A stretch of 54,753 nucleotides of DNA. Origin: a bacterium (GTDB lineage: Bacteria > Electryoneota > Electryoneia > Electryoneales > Electryoneaceae). Below are positions 1 to 8,900 of this stretch, piece by piece. Position numbers and translations under genes: made by a program. The stretch is taken from positions 72,925-127,677 of the forward strand of contig JAIOHU010000287.1 in the NCBI GenBank assembly GCA_019912845.1, in the 5' to 3' direction. Positions within the stretch are counted from its first letter, which is position 1; the number at the start of each line of letters is the position of its first letter. The notes under the pieces were generated by a model. The model was given only the letters and a program-made list of their open reading frames with translations. It searched no databases and was not told the DNA's origin.

Positions 1-1
1 C

Positions 2-1234
2 CGGATGGGGCTACGTGCGGGTGATATTATCACCAAAATTGACAGCATCAGTACCTTTGGAATCACTTACGATGAGGTCTTTACCAAGTTACGTGGCAAG
101 GAAGGCACGAAGGTTGATCTGTCCATTCAAAGACGTAGCACAGATTCAAATTTTGAATTAACACTGACTCGCGGCGCGATACCAATCCACTCTATTGAAT
201 CAGCGTTTCTTCTAAAAGATGGTCTCACGGGCTATATTCTTATTAATCAGTTTACCGCAGTAACTGAGGAGGAATTTGATGATGCTTTTCGGAAGTTGCA
301 AAAGCAGGGGATGAAACAACTGATTCTCGACCTGCGAGGCAATTCTGGAGGCTACCTGCAACAGGCAGATGCGATTGTCGACCGATTCCTCGAAGCGGGA
401 AAAGTTATTATTACCACCGAGGGGAGAATAAAACAGAGCAATGAGGTTCGCTTTACATCCAGCAAACAATTAGACCCGAATATTCCGCTTGTTGTTCTTG
501 TGAACAGTGGGAGTGCATCGGCTAGTGAGATTGTCGCTGGTGCTATTCAAGACCATGATCGTGGCATTATTGTGGGAGAACCCACATTTGGGAAGGGTTT
601 AGTCCAATCTCAATTCAAACTGCATGATGGCAGTGTGGTACGGATTACAACAGCTCGTTGGTTTACACCTTCAGGACGTTGCATTCAACGCTCTTATGAT
701 GATGGTATCGGTGAGTACCTCGTGGAGTCGATACACTTGAATGAAGCGGAACGTGCGGAAATCGACACGACCTGGGAGAAATACTACACACGTACTGGCA
801 GGGTGGTGTACGCTAACAATGGCATTACTCCTGATGTGCTGCTCAAACGTGAGCCGATGAGTGATTTTGCGTCAAAGCTCTTTCAAACCAGGTCGTTGAT
901 TGATTGGTCACGTGAGAAAGCTGATGAGCTTCTGGATATTGGAATTCCCTTTGAAGAGTATCGTGATAACTGGAAACCTTCTGAGGAGATGTTGGCTGAC
1001 TTTTTCGAATTTGCCTCTGAAAATGAGGTTGAATTTGACGAAGAGGGTTGGAAGCAGGACAGAGAATATCTAACCAATCAGATCAAGGCTGAGATGGCTC
1101 AACGGATTTATAATGGACGTGAATATCTCTGGCAAATACTGATCTATTCTGATAACTTTATCGAATCGGCAATGGCAGAATTCAATCACGCTCGAGAACT
1201 TGCTTTAACCCCTTCGGAAGACGAGAGAGGTTGA
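2..1234 (+). CDS. S41 family C-terminal processing peptidase (5' truncated by window edge)
   Basis: Periplasmic serine protease of the CtpA/Prc type. The reading frame is open to the window edge (codon at 2-4), so the N-terminus is missing. What remains starts inside a PDZ domain (GLRAGDIITKID) and runs into the S41 core: LDLRGNSGG, then NSGSASASEI carrying the nucleophile serine, then TFGKGLVQ carrying the general-base lysine about 25 residues later. A long C-terminal extension of about 130 residues, acidic and helical, follows FTPSGRCIQ. Such proteases trim or degrade envelope proteins. The promoter of the following exbB operon overlaps its stop codon, so the downstream genes probably have their own transcription start. 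Family assignment is secure; the substrate is unknown. Confidence 0.93.
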   Translation, partial: RMGLRAGDIITKIDSISTFGITYDEVFTKLRGKEGTKVDLSIQRRSTDSNFELTLTRGAIPIHSIESAFLLKDGLTGYILINQFTAVTEEEFDDAFRKLQKQGMKQLILDLRGNSGGYLQQADAIVDRFLEAGKVIITTEGRIKQSNEVRFTSSKQLDPNIPLVVLVNSGSASASEIVAGAIQDHDRGIIVGEPTFGKGLVQSQFKLHDGSVVRITTARWFTPSGRCIQRSYDDGIGEYLVESIHLNEAERAEIDTTWEKYYTRTGRVVYANNGITPDVLLKREPMSDFASKLFQTRSLIDWSREKADELLDIGIPFEEYRDNWKPSEEMLADFFEFASENEVEFDEEGWKQDREYLTNQIKAEMAQRIYNGREYLWQILIYSDNFIESAMAEFNHARELALTPSEDERG

Positions 1235-1260
1235 CTCAGTACAAGCGAATTTGGTACAAT
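1231..1260 (+). promoter_or_regulatory. Candidate sigma-70 promoter of the exbB-exbD-exbD-tonB operon
   Basis: TTGACT at 1231-1236 and TACAAT at 1255-1260 are separated by 18 nt. Each differs from the consensus by one base. The site overlaps the TGA stop of the protease gene and lies about 85 nt upstream of the exbB start codon. Confidence 0.55.
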
Positions 1261-1346
1261 AGTCGAAATTTTACAAACAATAATTTTAGCCCAGAGGAAA
1301 GCTGTTTTATCGCAATTTTGATAGCAGCGATTAGGAGGTCAGGCGG

Positions 1347-1970
1347 ATGGTTCACTATTTCATACAAGGCGGAGCGTTCATGTGGCCGATTCTGGCGGTT
1401 CTCGCCTTCGGATTGGCATTTGTTATTGAACGATTTATTTCCCTCTCACTTGCTTCGATCAACACCAAGCAATTTGTCGTGAAGGTCAATAAGGCCCTCA
1501 ACGAAGAAGGTCCAGAAAAGGCTCTGGAAATCTGTTCACGAACTCGTGGTCCTGTAGCGTCTGTGTTTGGAGCTGGATTGCTTCGTCTTGGACGCGGAGT
1601 TGATCAGGTTGAAAAGGGTATCATGAACGCTGGTCAGGTTGAGCTGGCATTTTTGGAAAAGAACCTTGTCTGGTTGTCTACAGCCATCGCGATTGCTCCG
1701 ATGCTTGGATTTACCGGAACTGTTTGGGGTATGATTGGCGCGTTTGATGCGATTGCAGCAGCGAACGACATTTCACCATCCATCGTTGCGGGTGGTATCT
1801 CCCAGGCGTTGTTGACAACGGTGTTCGGACTGATCGTAGCGATGATCATTCAGGCATTCAACAACTTCTTCGTTTCCAGAATCGATAAGATCGTTGCGGA
1901 CATGCAGGAAGCATCTTTGGAGTTTGTGGACTCTCTCGTTGAATACGAAGAGAAAAAAGGCAACGCCTGA
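1347..1970 (+). CDS. exbB: ExbB/MotA/TolQ-type proton channel protein
   Basis: 207-residue inner-membrane subunit of the proton-motive-force motor that energises TonB. The start ATG is preceded by AGGAGG 8-10 nt upstream. Three hydrophobic segments are visible: residues about 10-32, about 113-135 and about 150-175. The conserved MotA/TolQ/ExbB core is present (APMLGFTGTVWGMIGAF, then ISQALLTTVFGLIVA). It is followed by two exbD genes and tonB on the same strand, so it belongs to a complete Ton motor operon. A TolQ or MotA role is less likely because of the tonB gene in the cluster. Confidence 0.93.
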   Translation: MVHYFIQGGAFMWPILAVLAFGLAFVIERFISLSLASINTKQFVVKVNKALNEEGPEKALEICSRTRGPVASVFGAGLLRLGRGVDQVEKGIMNAGQVELAFLEKNLVWLSTAIAIAPMLGFTGTVWGMIGAFDAIAAANDISPSIVAGGISQALLTTVFGLIVAMIIQAFNNFFVSRIDKIVADMQEASLEFVDSLVEYEEKKGNA

Positions 1971-2000
1971 GTTTTATAACCACAAACGATAATGACGAAT

Positions 2001-2039
2001 CCCCTGTTGAGGGGCTAATCCCCCTGTGGGTTCTCCCAC
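2001..2039 (+). other. Two consecutive small hairpins between exbB and exbD
   Basis: In the 83-nt exbB-exbD gap, CCCCT/AGGGG (4-nt loop GTTG, 2001-2014) is followed by GTGGG/CCCAC (loop TTCT, 2026-2039). Neither has a T-tract, so they do not look like a terminator. They could affect mRNA processing or set different expression of exbB and exbD. The ribosome site TGGAGGAG for exbD follows directly. Confidence 0.4.
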
Positions 2040-2053
2040 GTGGAGGAGCAACC

Positions 2054-2470
2054 ATGATTAAAAAGAAAAAAGAAGATCCCGAGATCCCGACAGCTTCCCT
2101 GCCGGACATCGTCTTCATGCTCCTGATCTTCTTCCTTGTAACCACGACGATTGATATGGATAAGGGCATTCCGATGCAATTACCCGATCGTGGTGGTGAA
2201 TTTAAGGTGAATCCAGAGAACATCTCCAATGTGCTTATCAACGCACAGGGTGATGTGTTGATCGATGATGAGATTGTTGAGGTCGCTCAGATTCGCGATA
2301 ACATTCGCACCAAGCTGCAATCACGAGGGCTTGATTCGGATGGTAAACCGAAACTGATCGTGTCCATCAAGACACAACGCGAGACCCCGTACAACGCTTA
2401 CATTCGTGTATTGGATGAATGTAAACGTGCCGGGGCAACAAAAATCTCTATCGCAGAACCGGACAAATAG
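2054..2470 (+). CDS. exbD: ExbD/TolR-type biopolymer transport protein (copy 1)
   Basis: 138 residues. A short cytoplasmic N-terminus is followed by one transmembrane helix (PDIVFMLLIFFLV) that contains the conserved proton-carrying aspartate at its start. The periplasmic ExbD/TolR domain completes the protein. The ATG is preceded by GGAGGAG. It lies 83 nt after exbB, and a second exbD-like gene starts 15 nt after its stop. The two copies share the start of the helix (TASLPDI) but differ in the periplasmic part, so they are paralogues that may form a mixed pair. Confidence 0.92.
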   Translation: MIKKKKEDPEIPTASLPDIVFMLLIFFLVTTTIDMDKGIPMQLPDRGGEFKVNPENISNVLINAQGDVLIDDEIVEVAQIRDNIRTKLQSRGLDSDGKPKLIVSIKTQRETPYNAYIRVLDECKRAGATKISIAEPDK

Positions 2471-2484
2471 GCGGGAGTTCGACT

Positions 2485-2889
2485 GTGCAATTTACAAAGA
2501 AAACTGCAGCAAGCTCCGATATCCCGACCGCTTCTCTGCCGGATATCATCTTCATGCTTCTGATCTTTTTTATGGTGGTAACTGTATTTAAGGAGTTTCG
2601 TGGGCTTCCGATCCAGGTTCCCGCTGCAGCCACCACAGAAAAATTGGAATCAAAAAGGAATGTAGCGTACCTCTGGATGGATAAATTGGGACGCCTTTCC
2701 ATTGATGATAAATTAATCGGTCTGGAAGATGTAGAGCCGATGCTTGCTGAAAAATTCGCCGGAAACAGACGTCTCATTGTCAGTCTTAAAATCGATAAAG
2801 ATGTTGAGATGGGCAAAGTGAACGATGTTCAGGAGAAAATGCGAGATGCCTACACCCTTCGTGTGAACTACGCCACACGGTTCAAATAA
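2485..2889 (+). CDS. exbD: ExbD/TolR-type biopolymer transport protein (copy 2)
   Basis: 134 residues, starting at GTG 15 nt after the first exbD, with a GGGAG ribosome site. It has the same architecture: N-terminal SDIPTASLPDI, one transmembrane helix with the conserved aspartate, and a periplasmic domain. Tandem exbD genes beside one exbB and one tonB are common in Bacteroidetes-type genomes. The second copy probably tunes or is essential for the same Ton motor; this role is inferred from position. Confidence 0.9.
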   Translation: MQFTKKTAASSDIPTASLPDIIFMLLIFFMVVTVFKEFRGLPIQVPAAATTEKLESKRNVAYLWMDKLGRLSIDDKLIGLEDVEPMLAEKFAGNRRLIVSLKIDKDVEMGKVNDVQEKMRDAYTLRVNYATRFK

Positions 2890-2904
2890 CGGGGGAGGAA
2901 AAGT

Positions 2905-3564
2905 ATGTATACGATAAAAACACCAGAAGCTGAAATTCGTAGACTCTATCCAACCCTGCTCCAACTGGGAATGGCACTATCACTGTTTATTATTTCAATG
3001 ACCTTTGTGTTGTCGAAAAAGATTGAATCGGATGTGGTAGTCCAATCTGCACCGGAAACAGTCCTCGAAACAGAAGAAATACCGATTACCAAACAGGTAA
3101 AACGTCCTCCTCCACCGGCACGTCCAACGATCCCGGTCGAAGACCCGGAAGTGGACATCGAGGATGATATGGCGTTTCAGGATCTGGATGACATTGACTG
3201 GTCAGCCGAACCTCCGCCACCACCTCCACCAGCAGAAGATGAAGTGGTTGACTTCTTCGCTGTTGAAGTACAACCCAAATTGATTGGTGGTGAAAAGGCA
3301 TTGATGGATTACCTGAATAAGAATAACCTCTATCCTGAGATGGCGAGAACAGCTAAAATCAGTGGTGTTGCGATTATACGTTTTGTTGTTGGTGCAGATG
3401 GAAAAGCAACTGATGTTGAGGTTTTCCAGGAGAAACCCGTAGGAGTTGGCTTTGGTCCTGCTGGTGTTAAAGCGATCCAGGCGATGAAGTTTTCACCGGG
3501 AATCCAGCGAGACAAAAAAGTTGCTGTACGTATGCAACAGGTTATCAGGTTCCAGATTCAATAA
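2905..3564 (+). CDS. tonB: Energy transducer TonB
   Basis: 219 residues, start ATG after GGGGGAGG. An N-terminal cytoplasmic stretch is followed by a signal-anchor helix (about residues 17-37), then a periplasmic linker with proline runs (RPPPPARP, EPPPPPPPAED). The C-terminal TonB domain (about 125-219) contains YPEMARTAKISGV, FVVGADGK and the closing MKFSPG. It transmits energy from the ExbB/ExbD motor to outer-membrane receptors. It is the last gene of the operon and is followed by a strong terminator. No TonB-dependent receptor is encoded in the window. Confidence 0.94.
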   Translation: MYTIKTPEAEIRRLYPTLLQLGMALSLFIISMTFVLSKKIESDVVVQSAPETVLETEEIPITKQVKRPPPPARPTIPVEDPEVDIEDDMAFQDLDDIDWSAEPPPPPPPAEDEVVDFFAVEVQPKLIGGEKALMDYLNKNNLYPEMARTAKISGVAIIRFVVGADGKATDVEVFQEKPVGVGFGPAGVKAIQAMKFSPGIQRDKKVAVRMQQVIRFQIQ

Positions 3565-3590
3565 TATTTATTTTTTAGTGATAAATACAG

Positions 3591-3623
3591 ACGCGAATCC
3601 CATAGCAAGGATTCGCGTTTTTA
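3591..3623 (+). terminator. Rho-independent terminator of the tonB operon
   Basis: Perfect 10-bp stem ACGCGAATCC / GGATTCGCGT with the 8-nt loop CATAGCAA, followed by TTTTTA. It starts 27 nt after the tonB stop codon. Confidence 0.9.
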
Positions 3624-3702
3624 TTGCAATTGTGGTGTAAGCTGGAATGTTGCGGGCGGAAACAGTGTTCTGAGACAAACTGTTAAGCTCGTTGCAATCA
3701 GG

Positions 3703-4641
3703 TTATTTTACCTTGTCGAACAGGTCTGAGGCGAGTTTCAAAATATAATCTCTGCCTTTGCCTTCGTTTTCCAGCTTATCGCACAAATCTTGTGGAAATG
3801 CCGATTCTCCAGAATATGCCCCCGTTATCGCCATTGCCATGGAGCCGATTGTATCACAATCACCTCCGAGACGCAGAGCTGCATTCATTGTTTGCACCGG
3901 ATCGCCCTTACCGTGCATCACACACCAGCCGGCAGCACAAACCGCCTCGTGCGCCATCAAACCAGCCCCTATAATCTGATAAACATCAATCGCATCCTCT
4001 GAACCGGACATCTGTTGCAGAAGATTCATTTTCTCATAGAACACATTGGGGATTTCATTGTTGTGAAAACGTTGATCAAGAAAACCAGGTATATCCAACA
4101 CTTCGCCATTCACACCTGCCGTGAGAGCATAATGAACCATGTACGCCTGAAGTTGTGCGCCATACACCCCGACAGGATTTGTATGCCCTGAAACCGCTGC
4201 CTGACGTTCCGCAGTATCCGCAATTCGATCTGCCTCCTTATAACAGGCAAGTGCTACTGGACTGACACGCATGGCTGCACCATTCGCATACGATCCACCC
4301 ATGTGCCCATACTGCTGAACAGCGTCCTCCCAGTTCATGCCAGACCTTGTTACCAGCAGGATTTTGCTGGCGGTCGCGCCATACCCACGCCAGGGTTCAA
4401 AACTCGCACTGAAGGAACGAGCGAGGGTGTCCTGATCGAAATCTATTCCCTCTTCAAGCAGAGTTTCTGCGAGAGCAATGGTCATCTGGGTATCGTCGCT
4501 ATACTGTCCATCTACAGCGAGTAATGCAGATTCTACACTCCTTGATTCATCAGGTGGAGCGCCTTCAAATGCAAATCCAAGCACATCACCTGCCATTGCT
4601 CCCAACAGCGCTCCACGGAAATGTGATTTCAGCTCAGCCAT
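3703..4641 (-). CDS. ADP-ribosylglycohydrolase family protein
   Basis: Predicted metal-dependent hydrolase that removes ADP-ribose from proteins or other acceptors (DraG/ARH family). The N-terminal GALLGAMAGDVLGFAFEG, the metal-binding YSDDTQMTIALAETL and the C-terminal LRLGGDCDTIGSMAMAITGA are all present, which covers the family's two magnesium-site motifs. The frame extends to a TTG at 4695, but the ATG at 4641 has a good GGGGGTGG site and gives the normal family start, so I place the start there (312 residues). It is followed by the PIG-L gene region on the same strand, with a palindromic repeat at 4703-4736 just upstream. The substrate is unknown. Confidence 0.9.
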   Translation of the reverse strand: MAELKSHFRGALLGAMAGDVLGFAFEGAPPDESRSVESALLAVDGQYSDDTQMTIALAETLLEEGIDFDQDTLARSFSASFEPWRGYGATASKILLVTRSGMNWEDAVQQYGHMGGSYANGAAMRVSPVALACYKEADRIADTAERQAAVSGHTNPVGVYGAQLQAYMVHYALTAGVNGEVLDIPGFLDQRFHNNEIPNVFYEKMNLLQQMSGSEDAIDVYQIIGAGLMAHEAVCAAGWCVMHGKGDPVQTMNAALRLGGDCDTIGSMAMAITGAYSGESAFPQDLCDKLENEGKGRDYILKLASDLFDKVK

Positions 4642-4702
4642 ACCACCCCCTGCTTTGTTTTCGACTACTTTCAGCAAAACGTTTGACTTGTTCAACAGCC
4701 TT

Positions 4703-4736
4703 CTGGATTCCAGCTAAAATCCTGCTGGAATGACGC
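4703..4736 (+). repeat. Palindromic dispersed repeat, family A (copy A1)
   Basis: Begins CTGGATTCCAGCTAA and ends CTGCTGGAATGACGC. The arms TTCCAGC and GCTGGAA pair. It is related to copies at 5709, 15879, 20764, 20846 and 33869. Confidence 0.8.
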
Positions 4737-4774
4737 GATAAAATTCCGATTCTCAAACCAATTCCGAACAGACA

Positions 4775-5521
4775 CTATAATGCAGCAGTTATATCGTCAA
4801 CCTTCGGATCGAAGTCTTCCTGGAAAAATTCGTAATAAACCCTGGTACCTACGAGTTCCACTACATTCGTTTTTTGAATCACTTCCTGATAGGTTTTATA
4901 ACAATTGAGAGCCGCCTCGAACTTTGCAACATCTTCGTCTGTTAAGTTCAAGGTACAGTCAATCTCCTCGTCCTTCGATGGATTCATCTTGAACGCAGGG
5001 TTTTTGTCTGCTCCATCTTCTGGTATTGTCAGGAGAGCGAGACGCTTCAGGTGGTTTGCTCCATTCTCTTTCATCTCGAGGTATACTCGTTTTACAACCG
5101 CATGACTGACCAGGTGATCGTGAAAACCACTGATACCATGTACCGCGTAAGTTATTACCACTTCTGGTCTGATTTCCTCAATATGCTGTTGAATTGCGGC
5201 TTCCAGTTCACGCGGGTCCATCTCCTTCAAGCCGCTATCTGGAAAATCCAGGACGGTCATACCATTAAGGTTCAACGTTTTCTCAACTTCGAGCATTTCC
5301 TTATACCGCACCTCGCCCATCTCCTCAATGGAGTAATTAAATTTGAAACGTTGCTTGGTCGCTCCACCTTTTGTCAATGTGAGCAGAAAAACTTCATGAC
5401 CCTGCCGTTTCTGCTGCCAGATACCACCTGCAGGACCGAACGATTCATCATCAGGGTGGGGAAAAATATAGAGAATACGCATTGTGTCTGATACCTTGTT
5501 TTGTTGTTTGAAATGATTCAC
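4775..5521 (-). CDS. PIG-L (LmbE-like) family deacetylase
   Basis: Predicted zinc-dependent amidohydrolase of the PIG-L/LmbE/BshB/MshB fold, which removes N-acetyl groups from sugar conjugates. The metal motif HPDDE is present near the N-terminus (IFPHPDDESFGPAGG), followed by TKGGAT and the later GFHDHLVSH that supplies the third ligand and catalytic surroundings. The start is uncertain: a GTG at 5521 follows a GGATGGGG stretch, while the ATG at 5482 starts exactly at the conserved MRILYIFPHPDDE. Either gives a full domain of about 235-248 residues. The product could be a thiol cofactor or glycan intermediate; nothing nearby decides. Confidence 0.9.
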   Translation of the reverse strand: MNHFKQQNKVSDTMRILYIFPHPDDESFGPAGGIWQQKRQGHEVFLLTLTKGGATKQRFKFNYSIEEMGEVRYKEMLEVEKTLNLNGMTVLDFPDSGLKEMDPRELEAAIQQHIEEIRPEVVITYAVHGISGFHDHLVSHAVVKRVYLEMKENGANHLKRLALLTIPEDGADKNPAFKMNPSKDEEIDCTLNLTDEDVAKFEAALNCYKTYQEVIQKTNVVELVGTRVYYEFFQEDFDPKVDDITAAL

Positions 5522-5708
5522 CCCCCATCCTTGCGGATATACGTTTCAGGATATTAAAGAATTCTTCCGAAAACAATTGTTTTGTTTCGTTTTTAACATG
5601 GATGATCCTCTTGAGTGAGTGCCAACAAATGTTTTCGGGCTGTCGTCATATAATTCAGGAAAATTACATACATTTTTATTTTTTATCTCCAATAATATCA
5701 ATATCTTC

Positions 5709-5742
5709 CTGGATGCCAGCTAATCCCACGCTGGCATGACGC
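5709..5742 (+). repeat. Palindromic dispersed repeat, family A (copy A2)
   Basis: CTGGATGCCAGCTAA followed by CACGCTGGCATGACGC. The arms ATGCCAGC and GCTGGCAT are perfectly complementary. It is almost identical to the copy at 33869-33902. Confidence 0.85.
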
Positions 5743-5760
5743 AGAATGAAGCTGTGTTCC

Positions 5761-5807
5761 GCGACATCCGTAGATGTTGCGTCTGCAATATCTACGGATA
5801 TTGCAGA
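5761..5807 (+). repeat. Tandem tetraloop hairpins, family C
   Basis: Two adjacent palindromes. GCGACATC/GATGTTGC has the loop CGTA (5761-5780). TCTGCAATATC/GATATTGCAGA is a perfect 11-bp stem with the loop TACG (5782-5807). A related element with a TTCG loop is at 47323-47346. UNCG loops are exceptionally stable in RNA. Confidence 0.75.
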
Positions 5808-5850
5808 ACGATTCATCAACTGACAACATCTCAAAGAAGCACTCTGAAAC

Positions 5851-5896
5851 ATAAAACAAATGAGCGCAGAACCATACGGCTCTACGCTCATTTTAT
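5851..5896 (-). terminator. Strong terminator after the giant secreted-protein gene
   Basis: 13-bp stem (two wobble pairs) of TGAGCGTAGAGCC with GGTTCTGCGCTCA and a 4-nt loop GTAT, read on the minus strand. It is followed by TTTGTTTTAT. The plus strand also has TTTTAT after the stem, so it may act in both directions. It lies 60 nt after the stop of the 5956-12063 gene. Confidence 0.85.
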
Positions 5897-5955
5897 AAGT
5901 CCACTGTAGTATCAGCAAACGCCTCTACTACTGCAAACCACTTTCAGTGTCAGAC

Positions 5956-8900
5956 TTATTTCAGGAGCATCAGCTTCTGAGTTCTGGTCTGACCCTGATA
6001 TTGTACGTTCAAGAAGTATACGCCACTAACCAGATCGTGACCCTTTGTCTGGGTGTCGAAGAGGAAGCGATGTACACCTGCTTCAAATGCACGTTCCTGT
6101 GAGAATACCTGCTGACCAAGGACGTTATAAACTTCAAAACTAACCTTGCCGGCTTTGGGAAGAGCAAATGGTACTGTGACAGATGGGTTGAACGGGTTGG
6201 GATAACCCTGTGCAACTGAAAATTCTGTCGGAAGCATGGACTGTTCCAGGCTTACTGTAGCATAAGCACCTTCGCCAAACATTGGCATATCTGTGCCACT
6301 CATCGGAAGCTTGTTGCCAGAGGCATCACGTACGACAACAGACATCGGGTTGCCAGCTTTGAAGCCTTGCAGACCGTGGTCAACTGAACCTTCCCAGGTA
6401 ATGACTGGAGTAATCTCATAGTCTTCCTGGACAACGGCTTTGCCGACCATGATGTTGCCATCATAGATTTCGACAACTGCTGGTTCCAACGCACGTGTTT
6501 CTTCACTGAATTCAACCAGAACCGCATAAGGCAGACCGGTTGCGACAGGTGCACTTTCGACTACTGGAGTCGGCATGACCTGCTCATTTGAACCACCACG
6601 TGCTGCCAGTACATCCATGCCAGCATATTCAAAGGTAACATCTTCAGAGAAGAACGCCATGTAGCCTTCGCCAGGTGTCATGGTGCCCATGGTGTTAAGC
6701 ACACCAGGAATCCAGAGGTGACCTTCGTCATTCAGGACAATCATCGCCTCATCTTCAACTGCACTAAGCGCGACATCAACTGGTACATCGAAGTCGTACG
6801 GATAACCGATCCACTTCCAGGTACCGCCAGTGAAGGAGTACTCAACATTTCCTTCCAGGAGATCACCCAATACATGGACGATATCTTCTTCACCATCTGT
6901 GTAGAGACGGTATCCCTGATGGAAATCAACATCACCGATTGAGTTCACATCCGGTGGCACAAAAACATCACCGTTGTTCTGGTAAGCGATGTAGAGTCCA
7001 CCCAGTGGTCCAAACATCTCTTCGGCTGCGATGTTGAAACGTTCTGGATTAAGATTCATCGAGATCATTTCGAAGTAGTTAGGCTGTAATGGAATCCACT
7101 GATGACGTGGCGGTCCACCGATTACTTCAAAAGTTACCCAGACTGTTGCTGGTTCAAGAGTATCTGGATAATCGACGTTGAAATTGATAAATGCTTCGTA
7201 AACACCACCGAACAATGAATCGGGAACTGCATCTACGAGAACATCGATATCTACTTCTTCATCAATCGCCAGGAAACCATCTTCCGGATCAATTGTTATC
7301 CAACCACCACCACTGTAGTTCAAGAAGTTGGTTACAACCTGCAGATAAACATCAAAGTCCTGCTGGTTTCTCCAGTATCCATCTGCCGCGGAACTGGTGA
7401 AGCAAAGGAAATTACCCGCATCAACTTCTTTTGCGAAGATGTTCGGGAATCCATCACCATTCATGGAGCCGATTTCCAAATCATCTTCCAGGAAGCGCAT
7501 GGAATAAAAACCTGCACCTTGTTCTGCGAAGGCGGTGCCATCTTCAAGACCTTCAATCAGTGAGCTACCTGGATCAACAATATTTACGTGTGGAGGAGCT
7601 GAGATCCACCAACCAACTTGACCATCTGTCGGGCAGAACTCTGCGAATGCTGTGTGAGGCTCATTCGATGCAGTACCACCGAAGAGCATCAGTGTACCAC
7701 CGGCACGACACCAGTCAGTTACTGCATTCCAGTCACCAACACTTGGGACTCCACCATCCATTGCGATCATGATGGTGTTGTAGCCTTCAAAGTCGAGACC
7801 AGCCCATGCCTGGGTGTTCATATAGGTTACATTTTCAACTTCGAGTTCGTTCAACGCACGTTGCAGTGATTGACCAATGCTGGTTGTGTGAAGAACAAGG
7901 TACGGACCTTCATCAAGCTCAGACTGCCAGACTTCACCATTGTTGTGCTGACGCGCATTCGGTGAAGAACCAGTAATATCATAAGGTTGAATCAGATCAA
8001 TGTTGTCAAGGTTCGCCTGACGACGTTGCAGCAGGTCTGCACGATTTGCCAGGTTCGCCATCTCTTCTTCAAGATAGACAACCTCATGACCCCATTCAGC
8101 ATCCAGACCACCGTCATAGTTGCTGAGTGTCACAACATCACTATCCTGCTCACCCCAGTTAACTGTGAAAGTCAGTTGATCGGGAGTTACTTCGAGGTTC
8201 TGCGGAATTTCATGATCCAACGGAATATCCATGATGGTTACTTCACCTTCAATCAGATCAGCAACAAGAAGACCTGAAGGATAATAACCGTGAGCGTCAG
8301 CATACACATCCCATGAGCCTTCGCCCAATGGGTAGATATAGTGACCTTCTTCATCTGTTTCGAGTTCAGCAATCGGTTCTTCAGCGTCGGGTGCCCAAAT
8401 TACAACTTCAGCACCAGCAATTGGATCACCAGTTTCAGAATCAGAAACAATACCTTCGAGGGTGCCTGGATCACGGACAACAAGTGTAACCCATACTGTA
8501 GCAGGATCAAGGGTATCTGGATAAGATACATTAAAATCAATAACTGCTTCGTAAACACCAGGCAGTTCAACATCAATTGCGTCAACCATTATGTCGATAT
8601 CAACAACTTCATCGATGTCGATATGTCCACCGTCCGGCTCGAGACTGATCCAGCCAGCACCGCCACCTGCAAATGCGAGGGCATTTGCCATCAACAAGTC
8701 ACCGTCCGTACCAGCAATCCAACCACTGAAGTAGACGTCGCTTGAGGGTGGGAACATACCGAGGGAGACAGTGTAACCAGCATCGAGGTCTTCACGTGTA
8801 GCAACCAGGCAACGTCCATCTGTCCAGTCGGCAATACGTGTGGCACCTTCAACAATCTGATTTGTATCTTGACGGAATGAAGCTTCACCACCATCAAAGG

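Larger units (their letters stand above)
5522..5955. other. Intergenic region with repeats and a terminator
   Basis: No convincing gene. The short minus-strand frame across 5676-5918 runs through repeat copies and a terminator and is not credible. The region holds a family A palindrome (5709-5742), two family C hairpins (5761-5807) and a terminator (5851-5896). Confidence 0.7.

Noticed and set aside
2054-2889. Possible assembly duplication of exbD
   Set aside because: The two genes differ throughout apart from the helix start, so they are true paralogues.
5676-5918. Minus-strand frame of 80 codons
   Set aside because: It runs through a family A palindrome, two family C hairpins and a terminator, so it is repeat-derived noise.
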